64,000 bases of DNA from Sphingomonas sp. Its GTDB lineage: Bacteria; Pseudomonadota; Alphaproteobacteria; Sphingomonadales; Sphingomonadaceae. A program made the position numbers and the translations under genes. The notes beneath the pieces are model-generated. The model was given only the letters and a program-made list of their open reading frames with translations, was not told where the DNA came from and made no database searches. Below are positions 55,503-64,000 of the stretch, piece after piece (the first letter of the stretch is position 1; the number at the start of each line of letters is the position of its first letter). The stretch is from contig JAKFUZ010000015.1 of assembly GCA_021732445.1 (NCBI GenBank), positions 88,792 through 152,791 on the forward strand, written 5' to 3'.

Positions 55503-56850
55503 GCTTTTGGGAATGGTCATGGCACTTGGGCCCGCCGCCGCGCCGGCGCAGCAGGTGCGTGCGCCTTCGGCCTACGACCGTGCAATTGCGGCCGGATACA
55601 AGGCGGCGATCACGTGCAGTGCCAGGTTCATCGGCGGGCGCACCGACGCGCAGATTGCCGCCGACGAGCTGCGCGGCATTTACCCCGAATATGACGCAAT
55701 CGTGCCGACGCTGACCGCCCAGGTGCTGCCGACAGCGATGGTGGAAGTCGGCTTTGACCCCGCGCTGCCGCCAAGGCGCTCGGTATATCATGCGGGCACC
55801 GGCTGCACGACGCTACCCATTGGCGCCGCCGCGCCTGCCTCCCTGCCTGCCTATCGCGTGCTCCCCGGCCCCGCATCCGCCGACCCGCGCCCATGGCCGC
55901 TCGGCGATGCGTTGCCCAAAATCGCGCTCTCTCCGCTGGCACCGGTCGCCGGAGCCTTTGAGGGCGCGCGCTATGGCAACGCCAAAACGACGGGCGTCGT
56001 CATCCTCAGCGGCAATCGCCTCGTCGCGGAGCGCTATGCGCCTGGCTTTGGCCCGTTCACGGCGCAGCGCACCTGGTCGGTCGCCAAGAGCATAACCGGC
56101 ACGCTGGTGGGCGTTGCGGTGAATGCCGGGGCGATCGACCCTGCCCGCCCGGCGCCCATCCCCGCCTGGCAGAGCGCCGGCGACCCGCGCCGCGCCATAA
56201 CGCTGGATCAGCTTCTGCGCATGGCCAGCGGGCTGCATTCCGGCAGCGCCGGCAACCGCACCGATGCGGTGTATTTCGGCGGCACCACCGTGCCTGAGGG
56301 AACGTTCCACTGGCCACTCGAAGCTGCGCCCGGCACACGCTTTCGCTATGCCAATAACGACATTTTGCTGGCGATGTATGCGCTGCGCGTCGCACTGGGC
56401 GAGGACAGATACCGCGATTTTCCGCGCACTGCCCTGTTTGACAAGCTAGGCATGCGCCACACCGTTGCCGAAACCGACTGGCAGGGCAATTACGTCTCGT
56501 CGAGCCAGGTCTGGACAACCGCCCGTGATCTTGCGCGGTTCGGGCTGTTTTATCTGAACGACGGCGTGTGGAATGGCGAGCGGCTGTTGCCCCCCGGCTG
56601 GCGGCGCTATGTCACCACCCCGTCGGGCCCGCAGCCGGGGGCGGGCGATTTTGGCTATGGAGCGACCTTCTGGCTGATGAACAAGACCCCCGGCGTTCCC
56701 GCCGATACCTTTTCGGCAAATGGCAATCGCGGGCAATATGTGGTGATCGTGCCGAGCCGCAACATCGTGATCGTGCGGCGCGGTGAGGATGCAGGCGCCG
56801 GTTTTGACATCGCCAAATTCACAGCGGACGTGCTTGCCGCGCTGCCATGA
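55486..56850 (+). CDS. serine hydrolase, class C beta-lactamase-like family
   Basis: 454 residues. Signal peptide to about residue 22 (APAQQ). SxxK motif is SVAKS (about 198-202) and the YxN motif is in RFRYANNDIL (about 287). The late NGNRGQYVVIVPSRNIVIV is typical of secreted beta-lactamase-family esterases/peptidases. Likely periplasmic; not an obvious resistance enzyme. Overlaps rarA by 17 bases and the next gene by four, so all three are one transcript. Confidence 0.9.
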   Translation: MQRAIRLLGMVMALGPAAAPAQQVRAPSAYDRAIAAGYKAAITCSARFIGGRTDAQIAADELRGIYPEYDAIVPTLTAQVLPTAMVEVGFDPALPPRRSVYHAGTGCTTLPIGAAAPASLPAYRVLPGPASADPRPWPLGDALPKIALSPLAPVAGAFEGARYGNAKTTGVVILSGNRLVAERYAPGFGPFTAQRTWSVAKSITGTLVGVAVNAGAIDPARPAPIPAWQSAGDPRRAITLDQLLRMASGLHSGSAGNRTDAVYFGGTTVPEGTFHWPLEAAPGTRFRYANNDILLAMYALRVALGEDRYRDFPRTALFDKLGMRHTVAETDWQGNYVSSSQVWTTARDLARFGLFYLNDGVWNGERLLPPGWRRYVTTPSGPQPGAGDFGYGATFWLMNKTPGVPADTFSANGNRGQYVVIVPSRNIVIVRRGEDAGAGFDIAKFTADVLAALP

Positions 56851-57707
56851 CCGCGTTCACCCGGTTCGCGGCAATCGACTGGTCGGGCGCGCGGGGTATA
56901 GCGCACCGCGGCATCGCTGTCGCCCAATGTGCCAGCGGCGACGCTGCGCCCCGGCTGGTGCCGCCGCCCGGCCGCGTCTGGGCCCGCCGCGACGTGCTGG
57001 ACTGGATTTGCGCGCAAGCGGCCGACCCGGTGCTGATTGGCATGGATTTCAGCTTTTCTGCCCCATTCGTCGGCCGCGGCGCCTATCTTCCCGGCGAATC
57101 GATAGCCGGCTCGGCGCGCGACCTGTGGGCCTATGTCGACCGGGCGGCGCGCGATGACGATCTTGGCGCGGCCAGTTTTCTCGAGGCCAGGCGCGGCGCG
57201 CATTTCTATTTTGGCGCAGCCGACGGCAAAAAGCGCGATTTTATGCACTATCGGGTCTGCGAGCAGCGCTACAACGCGTTGGGCGGGGGCAAGGCGTCCA
57301 CCGTCTATGATGCGATTGGCGCGGCGCAGGTTGCCAAATCGAGCTTTGCGGGGATGCGGCTGCTCCACCATCTTGGGAATGCCATGCCGGTCTGGCCGTT
57401 TGACGCGGTGCCAGCGCGCGGCGCGCTGCTGGTCGAAATATACACAACCATTGCCGCGCGCGCAGCCGGCGTGCCGAAGGGGCGAAGCAAGATTACCGGC
57501 CCGGCCGCGCTTGATGCCGCCCTCACCCACCCGGCCATCGCCAGCCTGCCGCATGTCGCGCTCGACAGCTATGACAGCCACACAACCGACGCAGTGCTCA
57601 CCGCCGCATGGCTGCGCCGCCACGCGCCTCAGCCGGAATTGTGGCGGCCGGCGCTTCTGAATGACGAGATTGCGCAATGCGAGGGCTGGACCTTCGGCGT
57701 CGTCTGA
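56847..57707 (+). CDS. unknown protein with RNase H-like fold features
   Basis: 286 residues, start coupled (ATGA) to the serine hydrolase. Near the N-terminus is AAIDWSGARG, later LIGMDFSFSAPF, and near the end DSYDSHTTDAVLTAAWLRRH. The three Asp-bearing strands recall the RNase H-like fold of DUF429 proteins. No signal peptide. I cannot name the family with certainty. Followed by tRNA-Thr. Confidence 0.7.
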   Translation: MTAFTRFAAIDWSGARGIAHRGIAVAQCASGDAAPRLVPPPGRVWARRDVLDWICAQAADPVLIGMDFSFSAPFVGRGAYLPGESIAGSARDLWAYVDRAARDDDLGAASFLEARRGAHFYFGAADGKKRDFMHYRVCEQRYNALGGGKASTVYDAIGAAQVAKSSFAGMRLLHHLGNAMPVWPFDAVPARGALLVEIYTTIAARAAGVPKGRSKITGPAALDAALTHPAIASLPHVALDSYDSHTTDAVLTAAWLRRHAPQPELWRPALLNDEIAQCEGWTFGVV

Positions 57708-57736
57708 CGCATGGGGATTTTTCCCATAACGGGCGC

Positions 57737-57812
57737 GCCGGTTTAGCTCAGATGGTAGAGCAGCGGTTTTGTAAACCGAAGGTCGCGGGTTCGATTCCTG
57801 CAACCGGCACCA
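57737..57812 (+). tRNA. tRNA-Thr (anticodon TGT)
   Basis: 76 bases with acceptor GCCGGTT / AACCGGC, D stem GCTC/GAGC, anticodon stem GCGGT/ACCGA around TTTGTAA (TGT reads ACA), T arm GCGGG-TTCGATT-CCTGC and encoded CCA. Full cloverleaf. Confidence 0.97.
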
Positions 57813-57891
57813 GCATCAACGCCTCGCCAAGGCTGTTGACGGCGCTCGCACATATGGCCGATGCCCCGTTGCCCCGGAGGAGGAAACGCCC

Positions 57892-58419
57892 GTGCCGCTC
57901 TATGAAATCGGCGGAAAACGCCCGCAGATCGACCCTGCCGGGGCGTGGGTGGCGCCAAGCGCCGACGTGATCGGCGATGTCCGGCTGGGCGCGGGTGCCA
58001 GCGTGTGGTTCAGCGCCTGCATCCGGGGCGACAACACGCCGATATCAGTGGGTGCCGCCAGTAATATTCAGGAAGGCGCGATGCTCCATTCCGACCCCGA
58101 TGCGCCGCTTGTGGTGGGCGAACGCTGCACCATTGGCCACCACGCGATATTGCACGGCTGCACGGTGGAAGACGATGTGCTGATCGGCATGGGCGCCATC
58201 ATCCTCAACCGCGCCGTGATTGGCACAGGCTCGATTGTGGGCGCCGGCGCGCTGGTGACGGAGGGCAAGGTCTTTCCCGCCAACAGCCTTATCGTCGGCA
58301 GCCCCGCGCGCGTTGTCCGCACGCTCGATGCAGGCGCCGCGGCGATGCTCGGCGCGTCCGCTGCCCACTATGTCGCCAAAAGCCGAGCCTGTGCTGCCGG
58401 TCTGAAACGCATCGACTAA
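57892..58419 (+). CDS. gamma-class carbonic anhydrase family protein
   Basis: 175 residues from GTG at 57892 with GGAGGAGG upstream. A left-handed beta-helix, with the metal His set in AMLHSDPD and IGHHAILHGCTVEDD. Such YrdA/gamma-CA proteins bind zinc; many have weak or no anhydrase activity. The end overlaps the convergent aminopeptidase by four bases. Confidence 0.92.
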   Translation: MPLYEIGGKRPQIDPAGAWVAPSADVIGDVRLGAGASVWFSACIRGDNTPISVGAASNIQEGAMLHSDPDAPLVVGERCTIGHHAILHGCTVEDDVLIGMGAIILNRAVIGTGSIVGAGALVTEGKVFPANSLIVGSPARVVRTLDAGAAAMLGASAAHYVAKSRACAAGLKRID

Positions 58420-61013
58420 CCGGCCGCACCGAGCCACGCCGCCACGGCCGAGCGCACCCGGTCGGCCGATATCTTGCGCACCTGAATTTGCGTCACCGTC
58501 CGCATCGCCGGGCCGCGCGACCCGACGGGCAGGTGCTTTTCCGCAAATGCCATGATCTTGGCCGGCATCGCCGGATCGTTGGAACGCCCGCCGAGCCGCA
58601 CGATATACCCCGCGCGCGAACTGGTTTCGAGAAAGCCGTTGACCAGATCGACATTGGCGACCGCAAAATCAAACGCCATGTCCGGGTGACGCCCGGCAAT
58701 AACCGCAAGCAATTGTGCCTTTTGCTGTGCGTCGATCGCGTCGGTCTTTAACATGTCGAGCGCCCGCCCGGCGAGTGCTGCGTCGCGGGCAACGCCGAGC
58801 AGGGTAATGTACTCGTTGCGCGCCACCGGGTCGGTCTCGCCGGCAAAAAGCTTGTGCACCACATCCCACTCGTCCGGCGTTGCGTTGGTGGCATAAATAC
58901 CCAGCATGGCCCCGCGAATTGCCGCCGGAATCGGTGTGCCATCCTTGGCCATCGCAGTGACATAGCGACGCGCCAGCGCCGCGATATCCGGGTCGCCATT
59001 GGTGCCAAGCGTGCCGATCAACTCTTCGCGCAGATTGGCGACGAGCGGCGCCTCGCCCGGCATTGCCTCCATCCCGATGCGGCGCAGCACCGGCGACAGG
59101 GTCTGAACGGCGCGCGCGCGCAGTGGCGCTTCAAGCGGGGTACCGAGATAAAGCCCGGTCAAGCCGTTAATGTCGCCGGAAACCGCCTGCCATTCAAGCG
59201 GGCTGGCGTCATCGCCAATGGCCGGCAAAAGCGCAAAATAGCGCGACAAATTCTGGTCGCCGCTAATGCCCAGCGCATAATCATCCCCCAACGTGCCGAG
59301 CCGGTCGGTCAGTTCCAGCCTGGCAAAGTCGCGGACAATCGCGGCGTGCGACGCATCGTCATATTTCACGCGGACATAGCTGCCCTTGTCGCGGTTGACG
59401 ACGACGGTGCCGCACCCTTCCAGCGCCACGGTGTTCGCTTTGCCAGGCATCAGCACGGTGCGCTTTTCGGCCGAACCCCTTACCCCAATCGCCAGCGGCA
59501 CCCGCCAGTTTTGCGGTTTTTTCGATGTTGCATCAAAGCCAAACCGGCTCTGTTCGAGCACCGCCTCCGTCTTGCCGCCAACGCAGCGCGCGCCAGTCAG
59601 CGAAACGAGCGGCACCCCGCCTTGGAGGGTGAAATCATGGGCAATCTCGGCCACCGGCTTGCCGGCTGCGGCCGCAAGCTCGACCCAAAGCTGGTCGGTC
59701 GTCGTGTTTTGATATTTATACTTGGCCATGTAGCGGCGGATGCCGGCACGAAATACGTCTGGCCCAAGCGTTGATTCAAGCATGCGGATAACGGCTTCGC
59801 CCTTGGAATAGGTGATGCCGTCAAACGCCTCGCCGATCTGGTCGACCGTTTCGACATGGCGGATAACAGGGTGCGTGGCCGCGGTTGAATCCTGCCGCAT
59901 TGCGGCTTCGCGCGCGCCGCTCACCGCTGACGCCTTTTCCAGCCAATCCGGGTTCAGATCGTTTGTGGCCTTGCTTTCACGCCATGAGGCGAAGCCCTCG
60001 TTCAGCCACAAATCGTCCCACCAAGACATGGTGACGAGATCGCCAAACCACTGATGCGCCATTTCATGCGCCACGACCTTGAAAATCTGCTCCCGGTCGC
60101 TTTGCGTTGCGCGCGCCTTGTCGAACAGCACGAGTTGCTCGAAATAGAAGATCGCACCCCAGTTTTCCATCGCGCCAAAGAACTGGCTGGTCCCTGGCCC
60201 GGCGATCATGTCGAGCTTGGGCAGCGGGTAAGGCTGGCCGAAATAGTCATTATATTCCGCCAGCAACCGCTTGGCCGAGGCGAGCGCATAGTCACCCTGA
60301 TCCGAGACGCCCCGGCGCGTAATGATGCCGATTTCGGTCTTCCCGGCCATCACCGTCTTGCGCTCGACATCGCCCATGCCAAGGAACAGCAGATAGCTCG
60401 ACATGACCGGCGTTTCGCGGAAGCGATAGAGCTGCCGGCCGTCGCGCATCACGGTTTTGGTGCCGGGCATATTGGAAAACGCCGTCTGCCCCTTTGGCGC
60501 AACGGCGCTCAGCCGGAACCGGGCCTTGAACGAGGGCTCGTCAAACATCGGCGCAAACCGCCTCGCGTCGGGCGCCTCAAATTGCGTGACCAGCATCCGG
60601 GCATTGCTGCCATCGACATTTTTATAGTCGATGTAAAACAGGCCACTCGCCGTAGGATTGATCGTGCCGGACCAGGTAAAAGCAAGCTTGTGCACCCCGG
60701 CCGCGACGGTGGCTGGCAAGGTCAGCGTCATCTGCTGGTTCTTGTCGTCGATTTTATAGCGCAGCTTCTTGCCGTCGATCGTTGCGCTGCTGATGTTCAG
60801 GTCGGCCGCGTTCAGCAAAATCGTGCGCGTGGGTTTGGCGACCGAAATCGTGATGGTCTCAGAACCCTTGAACGTCTTTGCCGCAGCATTGGGGTCAACC
60901 GTGATGTCGTAGAGCAGCGGGCGCACCGTGGCGGGCAACTGGCCAACCGCGAGCGCCGGGCCGCAGGCAAGCGCAACGGCAGCAGCGGCAGCGGCGATGG
61001 CAAGGCGATTCAT
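58416..61013 (-). CDS. M1 family metallo-aminopeptidase
   Basis: 865 residues from the ATG at 61013; signal peptide to about 22 (GPALAVG). Exopeptidase GAMEN motif (FFGAMENWGAIFYF), zinc site VAHEMAHQWFGDLVTM with the second Glu in LWLNEGFASW, about residues 320-350. A C-terminal ERAP1-like helical domain follows. Removes N-terminal residues from peptides, here in the periplasm. Confidence 0.95.
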   Translation of the reverse strand: MNRLAIAAAAAAVALACGPALAVGQLPATVRPLLYDITVDPNAAAKTFKGSETITISVAKPTRTILLNAADLNISSATIDGKKLRYKIDDKNQQMTLTLPATVAAGVHKLAFTWSGTINPTASGLFYIDYKNVDGSNARMLVTQFEAPDARRFAPMFDEPSFKARFRLSAVAPKGQTAFSNMPGTKTVMRDGRQLYRFRETPVMSSYLLFLGMGDVERKTVMAGKTEIGIITRRGVSDQGDYALASAKRLLAEYNDYFGQPYPLPKLDMIAGPGTSQFFGAMENWGAIFYFEQLVLFDKARATQSDREQIFKVVAHEMAHQWFGDLVTMSWWDDLWLNEGFASWRESKATNDLNPDWLEKASAVSGAREAAMRQDSTAATHPVIRHVETVDQIGEAFDGITYSKGEAVIRMLESTLGPDVFRAGIRRYMAKYKYQNTTTDQLWVELAAAAGKPVAEIAHDFTLQGGVPLVSLTGARCVGGKTEAVLEQSRFGFDATSKKPQNWRVPLAIGVRGSAEKRTVLMPGKANTVALEGCGTVVVNRDKGSYVRVKYDDASHAAIVRDFARLELTDRLGTLGDDYALGISGDQNLSRYFALLPAIGDDASPLEWQAVSGDINGLTGLYLGTPLEAPLRARAVQTLSPVLRRIGMEAMPGEAPLVANLREELIGTLGTNGDPDIAALARRYVTAMAKDGTPIPAAIRGAMLGIYATNATPDEWDVVHKLFAGETDPVARNEYITLLGVARDAALAGRALDMLKTDAIDAQQKAQLLAVIAGRHPDMAFDFAVANVDLVNGFLETSSRAGYIVRLGGRSNDPAMPAKIMAFAEKHLPVGSRGPAMRTVTQIQVRKISADRVRSAVAAWLGAAG

Positions 61014-61116
61014 GCAAGGCTCCGAAACATTGTTACGCGGGCAAGAGTACGGCAAATCATCGGCAATGCAATTGCTCAGCGCTGGACACCAAGATCGGTT
61101 TCGCTAAGAAACGCCT

Positions 61117-62094
61117 ATGAGCCTTCCGCCCCTGTTCGATCGCCTGCGCCTGCCCGTTATCGGGTCGCCGCTTTTCATCATCTCCGGGCCCGATCTTGTG
61201 ATCGCGCAGTGCAAGGCCGGCATTGTCGGCTCATTCCCGGCGCTTAATGCCCGGCCGCAGGCGCTGCTCGACGAATGGCTCCACCGCATTACCGAAGAGC
61301 TGGCGGCCTGGAACCGCGACCACCCTGAGCGTCCCGCCGCGCCGTTTGCGGTAAACCAGATCGTTCACCGCTCGAATGACCGGCTGGAGGCGGATTTAGC
61401 AACCTGCGCCAAGTGGCAGGTGCCCATCGTCATCACCTCGCTTGGCGCGCGCGAAGATTTGAACACCGCCGTCCACGGCTGGGGCGGAATCACGCTGCAT
61501 GATGTGATCGACGACAAATTCGCGCGCAAAGCCATTGAAAAAGGCGCCGATGGGTTGATTGCGGTCGCGGCCGGCGCCGGCGGCCATGCCGGGCGCCTGT
61601 CGCCTTTTGCGCTCGTTCAGGAAATTCGGCAGTGGTTTGCCGGTCCGCTCGCGCTGTCGGGTTCGATCGCCAGCGGGGGGGCGGTGCTGGCCGCGCAGGC
61701 CATGGGCGCCGACCTTGCCTATATCGGCTCGGCCTTCATCGCCACGCGCGAAGCCAATGCGGTGGACGCCTACAAGCAGTCGATTGTCGACAGCCGGGCG
61801 GCCGACATTGTGTATTCAAACCTGTTCACCGGCGTTCATGGCAATTACCTGCGCAGCTCGATTGAGGCGGCCGGGCTTGATCCCGACAACCTGCCGGAAG
61901 GCGACCTGAAAACGATGAACTTTGGCACCAGCACGAACGCACCGGCCAAGGCATGGCGCGACATCTGGGGTTCGGGCCAGGGGATTGGCGCGGTCGACAA
62001 GATCGCAACCGTTGCCGATTATGTCGATCAGCTCGTGCGCGAATATGACGCGGCCACAGCGCGCATCACCGGGCGGGCGAGCCCTGCCGCCTAA
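61117..62094 (+). CDS. nitronate monooxygenase
   Basis: 325 residues, TIM barrel with FMN. PVIGSPLFIISGPDLVIAQC, the catalytic His region AAGAGGHAGRLSPFAL, and SGSIASGGAVLAAQAMGADL with IGSAFIATREA. Detoxifies propionate-3-nitronate-like compounds. Convergent with the DUF1465 gene, overlapping by four bases. Confidence 0.93.
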   Translation: MSLPPLFDRLRLPVIGSPLFIISGPDLVIAQCKAGIVGSFPALNARPQALLDEWLHRITEELAAWNRDHPERPAAPFAVNQIVHRSNDRLEADLATCAKWQVPIVITSLGAREDLNTAVHGWGGITLHDVIDDKFARKAIEKGADGLIAVAAGAGGHAGRLSPFALVQEIRQWFAGPLALSGSIASGGAVLAAQAMGADLAYIGSAFIATREANAVDAYKQSIVDSRAADIVYSNLFTGVHGNYLRSSIEAAGLDPDNLPEGDLKTMNFGTSTNAPAKAWRDIWGSGQGIGAVDKIATVADYVDQLVREYDAATARITGRASPAA

Positions 62095-62552
62095 AAAGCA
62101 ACCGCAAGCCGCTCCAGCATCGAGCGTGCCGGGCTGCTCGTAGCCGGCGCCGCTACCTGCGACTCGTCAAGTCTTGCGGTGCGGCGGTAGAGGTCGATGC
62201 TGTTGGCAATCAGCAGCCGCGCCTGAGGCGGCAGGGCCCCTACCGCTGCCGGGTCAGATTGTGGCGGCGTGCCCAGCCTGCGTGACGGATCAAGCGCTTC
62301 TCGCGGGGCCATTTCGCCGGCATCTACCGCGCGCTGGGTCAGCAGCCATGCGATGATGTGCATCAGCCGGGTCGTGACTTTCAGCGACTCGCAGGAAAAC
62401 GAGACACGCTCCATCGGCTCCAGCGATTCGCGCTCCAGCCGCCCGCGCTCGTCAAAATAGGCTCGCGCCTCGTCCGCAATGACCATCGCGTCGACATAAA
62501 GCGCGTCGATCAGTCGACGCCGGACTCGGGAAGAGATAACGGCATGTTCCAT
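62091..62552 (-). CDS. DUF1465 protein, RcdA-like cell-cycle adaptor homologue
   Basis: The ATG at 62552 gives 153 residues; a GTG at 62576 is the alternative. The helical core RRLIDALYVDAMVIADEARA, SLKVTTRLMHIIAWLLTQRA and ARLLIANSIDLYRRTARLDE matches the DUF1465 family, which includes RcdA, the ClpXP adaptor for CtrA degradation in Caulobacter. Role here is by homology. Confidence 0.85.
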   Translation of the reverse strand: MEHAVISSRVRRRLIDALYVDAMVIADEARAYFDERGRLERESLEPMERVSFSCESLKVTTRLMHIIAWLLTQRAVDAGEMAPREALDPSRRLGTPPQSDPAAVGALPPQARLLIANSIDLYRRTARLDESQVAAPATSSPARSMLERLAVAF

Positions 62553-62652
62553 CCGCAACGAGGTGCCAGAAAGCACCTTGTAGCGAAACGATATTCGGGC
62601 CGGTTCGGCACTCGCCGGCGTCCCAATTTCGGAAAAAAACCGGGCCGCGCGG

Positions 62653-62850
62653 TCAGGCGATGATGTCAGGTATCAGTTCGTCCTCAAGCAGCGCGATTTC
62701 GTCCCGCAGGCGCAGCTTGCGCTTTTTCAGTCGCGCGATCTGAAGCTGGTCGGACGAATTCTGGTCACGCAGCGCTTCAATGGCCGAATCGAGGTCGCGG
62801 TGCTCGGTTCGCAGCAATTCCAGCCGCTTGACGATAAGGCGCTCGTCCAT
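62653..62850 (-). CDS. DUF465 (YdcH-type) family protein
   Basis: The ATG at 62850 (GGAG five bases upstream) gives 65 residues. Two helices as an antiparallel coil: MDERLIVKRLELLRTEHRDL and LQIARLKKRKLRLRDEIALL. Family of small basic coiled-coil proteins, function unknown. Confidence 0.88.
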   Translation of the reverse strand: MDERLIVKRLELLRTEHRDLDSAIEALRDQNSSDQLQIARLKKRKLRLRDEIALLEDELIPDIIA

Positions 62851-63140
62851 ATCCACTCCGCCTCCCCCGATCGCCACCAAATCCTACTCGCCGGGCCAGA
62901 ACGGGCGCGACAGGGCATCATCCAGAGCGCGCCACGCCAACCCCGGCGCCGCCAGCCCGCTCTATCCTCATATGATCGCATCGTCAGCCGCGAAAAGCCG
63001 CTCCACCTGTTTCGCGCAATATTCTAGCAAACCGCGAGCCACCGCGCGACGACCAAAACCGATCGTCGCAAAAATCCGCACTGTCCATCGAAAATTCGCA
63101 AATTGGCAGGCGACAAACGGGCTCAGTCATGATTTCTTAA
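62851..63140. other. spacer between two divergent DUF465 genes
   Basis: The divergent starts are 340 bases apart and no further gene is supported. Open frames here are shadows. Toward the right end lies the hairpin listed separately. Confidence 0.5.
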
Positions 63141-63167
63141 TCGACCGGCCAGCACTCTGGCCGTCGA
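63141..63167 (+). promoter_or_regulatory. 5' leader hairpin before the second DUF465 gene
   Basis: TCGAC-C-GGCCAG pairs with CTGGCC-GTCGA around a CACT loop, an 11-bp stem with one bulged C. It ends eight bases before the AGGAGG ribosome site (63176-63181). Could control translation or mRNA stability. Confidence 0.5.
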
Positions 63168-63190
63168 CCAACCACAGGAGGCACTCTGCC

Positions 63191-63346
63191 ATGCACAGCG
63201 CACATCATTCAGCCCTGGAAGCGAAGCACGCACTGCTTGACCACCGGATCATGAATGAAATGCGCCGTCCCCTGCCCGACACGGTTGCCCTTGCGGCGCT
63301 CAAGAAAATGAAGCTCAAGGTGAAAGAGGAATTGCTGTCCGGCTGA
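63191..63346 (+). CDS. DUF465 (YdcH-type) family protein, second
   Basis: 51 residues from the ATG at 63191 with AGGAGG upstream. MHSAHHSALEAKHALLDHRI then VALAALKKMKLKVKEELL. The longer frame upstream is not supported. Same small family as the 62653 gene, on the opposite strand. Confidence 0.88.
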   Translation: MHSAHHSALEAKHALLDHRIMNEMRRPLPDTVALAALKKMKLKVKEELLSG

Positions 63347-63415
63347 ACGATCCGCCATCACGACGGGGCGCTCACTAGGCGCCCCCATTCGCTCAAGGCA
63401 CTGAGCGGCGCCCGA

Positions 63416-63793
63416 TTAACGGCCCCCAAATACCGATTTGACGTACATCGTCTGCTTGGCGCCAACGCCAACCGGCTTTCGCGCGGCCAGCGGGTCAATC
63501 TGCTCATCAAAGGCAATGCCAACACGCCCGGCGGCATTCCAGGCGACCTTGCCCAGCACGGTGCCGATGCCGCGCAGATCCAACTCTACCGTTGTGTTTT
63601 GGGGAATGGGCGCTGGCACTTCAGCCATCAAGCCGCCGGCTGAAAGATTGCGCACCCGCACCTGCGCATAATCCCGCCCGCCAACTACACGCAGATTAGC
63701 CGCCAGAAACAGGCTGTCGCGCACTTCATTCCGCTGGCTCGCAGCGTCACCGTCCGCTGCGGAATCGGGAGCAGGAGAGGAAATCTGAACCAT
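63416..63793 (-). CDS. PilZ domain protein
   Basis: 125 residues. RNEVRDSLFLAANLRV supplies the first Arg region, and VRVRNLSAGGLMAEVPAP and GRVGIAFDEQID the D/NxSxxG block of PilZ. Binds or senses c-di-GMP, though the RxxxR element is incomplete (RNEVR). Could respond to the GGDEF/EAL proteins in this window. Confidence 0.88.
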   Translation of the reverse strand: MVQISSPAPDSAADGDAASQRNEVRDSLFLAANLRVVGGRDYAQVRVRNLSAGGLMAEVPAPIPQNTTVELDLRGIGTVLGKVAWNAAGRVGIAFDEQIDPLAARKPVGVGAKQTMYVKSVFGGR

Positions 63794-63840
63794 TGTCTGC
63801 GCTCATTGCCCTGTCATTGTGCCCCCACCCTTAAACCAGC

Positions 63841-63859
63841 AAATCTTATCCAAAGATTT
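63841..63859. repeat. inverted repeat upstream of PilZ gene
   Basis: AAATCTT (63841-63847) and AAGATTT (63853-63859) with a five-base loop. It lies between the PilZ gene and the IS end. It could be a PilZ promoter operator or a weak terminator. Confidence 0.4.
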
Positions 63860-63872
63860 AACAGGGGCCGGC

Positions 63873-64000
63873 CTAGGCCGTGTTGACAAAAGACTTTAGC
63901 CATAGGCGTGTGGCAGCGAGATTGAGGAAGCTTTCGAAGGAGAGGGCGGTCTTGTCGTAGCGGGTGGCGATACGGCGCTGTTGCTTGAGTTTGCCGAACA
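63873..64000 (-). CDS. IS5-family transposase, C-terminal fragment (window edge)
   Basis: Minus-strand frame running off the window: ..GKLKQQRRIATRYDKTALSF then ESFLNLAATRLWLKSFVNTA and a TAG at 63873-63875. The YDK..F..F...A..R.WL pattern is the C-terminal signature of IS5-group DDE transposases. The rest lies to the right. Confidence 0.85.
   Translation of the reverse strand, partial: FGKLKQQRRIATRYDKTALSFESFLNLAATRLWLKSFVNTA
63876..64000. mobile_element. end of an IS5-like insertion sequence
   Basis: The terminal segment begins about GGCCGTGTTGACAAAAGAC at 63876, next to the palindrome GGCCTAGGCC (63870-63879) in which CTAG or TA may be the target duplication. Only one end is visible, so exact ends are uncertain. 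Confidence 0.65.

Noticed and set aside
60054..61247. 397-codon plus-strand frame opposite the M1 aminopeptidase
   Set aside because: Composition is Arg/His/Gly-rich shadow and it runs into the start of nitronate monooxygenase.

Overview
The window reads as a chromosomal segment of an alphaproteobacterium, most likely a sphingomonad (Sphingomonadales). This is inferred from the high GC content (roughly two thirds G+C by eye), the TonB-dependent receptor at the left edge, Flp pilins, an RcdA-type DUF1465 protein, and DUF1178/Nit/GrxC/ComF and AccA/XerD/AroK/AroB neighbourhoods that look typical of that group. Coding density is high, and many neighbours overlap by four bases (ATGA). There is no rRNA, CRISPR array, prophage or integrase island. 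The only mobile DNA seen is the end of an IS5-like element at the right edge.

Left part (1-16 kb): the tail of a TonB receptor, a molybdate ABC transporter (modABC), a phasin, LepA, a CsgG-like/SH3 secreted protein, phosphoglycolate phosphatase, the amino-sugar genes glmU-glmS, and a five-gene valine/isobutyrate catabolic operon on the minus strand (mmsA, acyl-CoA dehydrogenase, 3-hydroxyisobutyryl-CoA hydrolase, enoyl-CoA hydratase, mmsB).

Middle (16-37.5 kb), the most accessory-looking part: a response regulator with GGDEF and EAL domains coupled to a CHASE4 histidine kinase; a membrane protein fused to a SET domain; a secreted amidohydrolase facing a penicillin-acylase-family enzyme whose N-terminus carries a 33-bp triplicate; then a candidate envelope/secretion locus made of a CHASE2-GGDEF-EAL protein, a TpsB/ShlB-like outer-membrane protein and a divergent FecR-domain protein with a huge Ala-rich coil and an Asn/Gly/Ser tail. 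Next come two outer-membrane 'transporter' barrels, an unknown secreted protein and two AraC regulators.

Right part (37.4-64 kb), mostly housekeeping: tRNA-Arg(CCT), DUF1178-Nit-grxC-comF, a methyltransferase, MutT, three Flp pilins, accA, xerD, a helical unknown protein, aroK-aroB, DUF423, a KefC-type antiporter, a reduced NifU-like protein, cvpA, radA, a glycosyltransferase, a PadR regulator with palindromic operator candidates, rarA, a serine hydrolase, an unknown protein, tRNA-Thr(TGT), a gamma-carbonic anhydrase, an M1 aminopeptidase, nitronate monooxygenase, the RcdA homologue, two DUF465 proteins, a PilZ protein and the IS5-like end.

The best candidate for an undescribed system is the FecR / TpsB-like / CHASE2-EAL locus at 24.9-31.1 kb. 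The SET-membrane fusion at 20-21 kb is the most unusual single protein.
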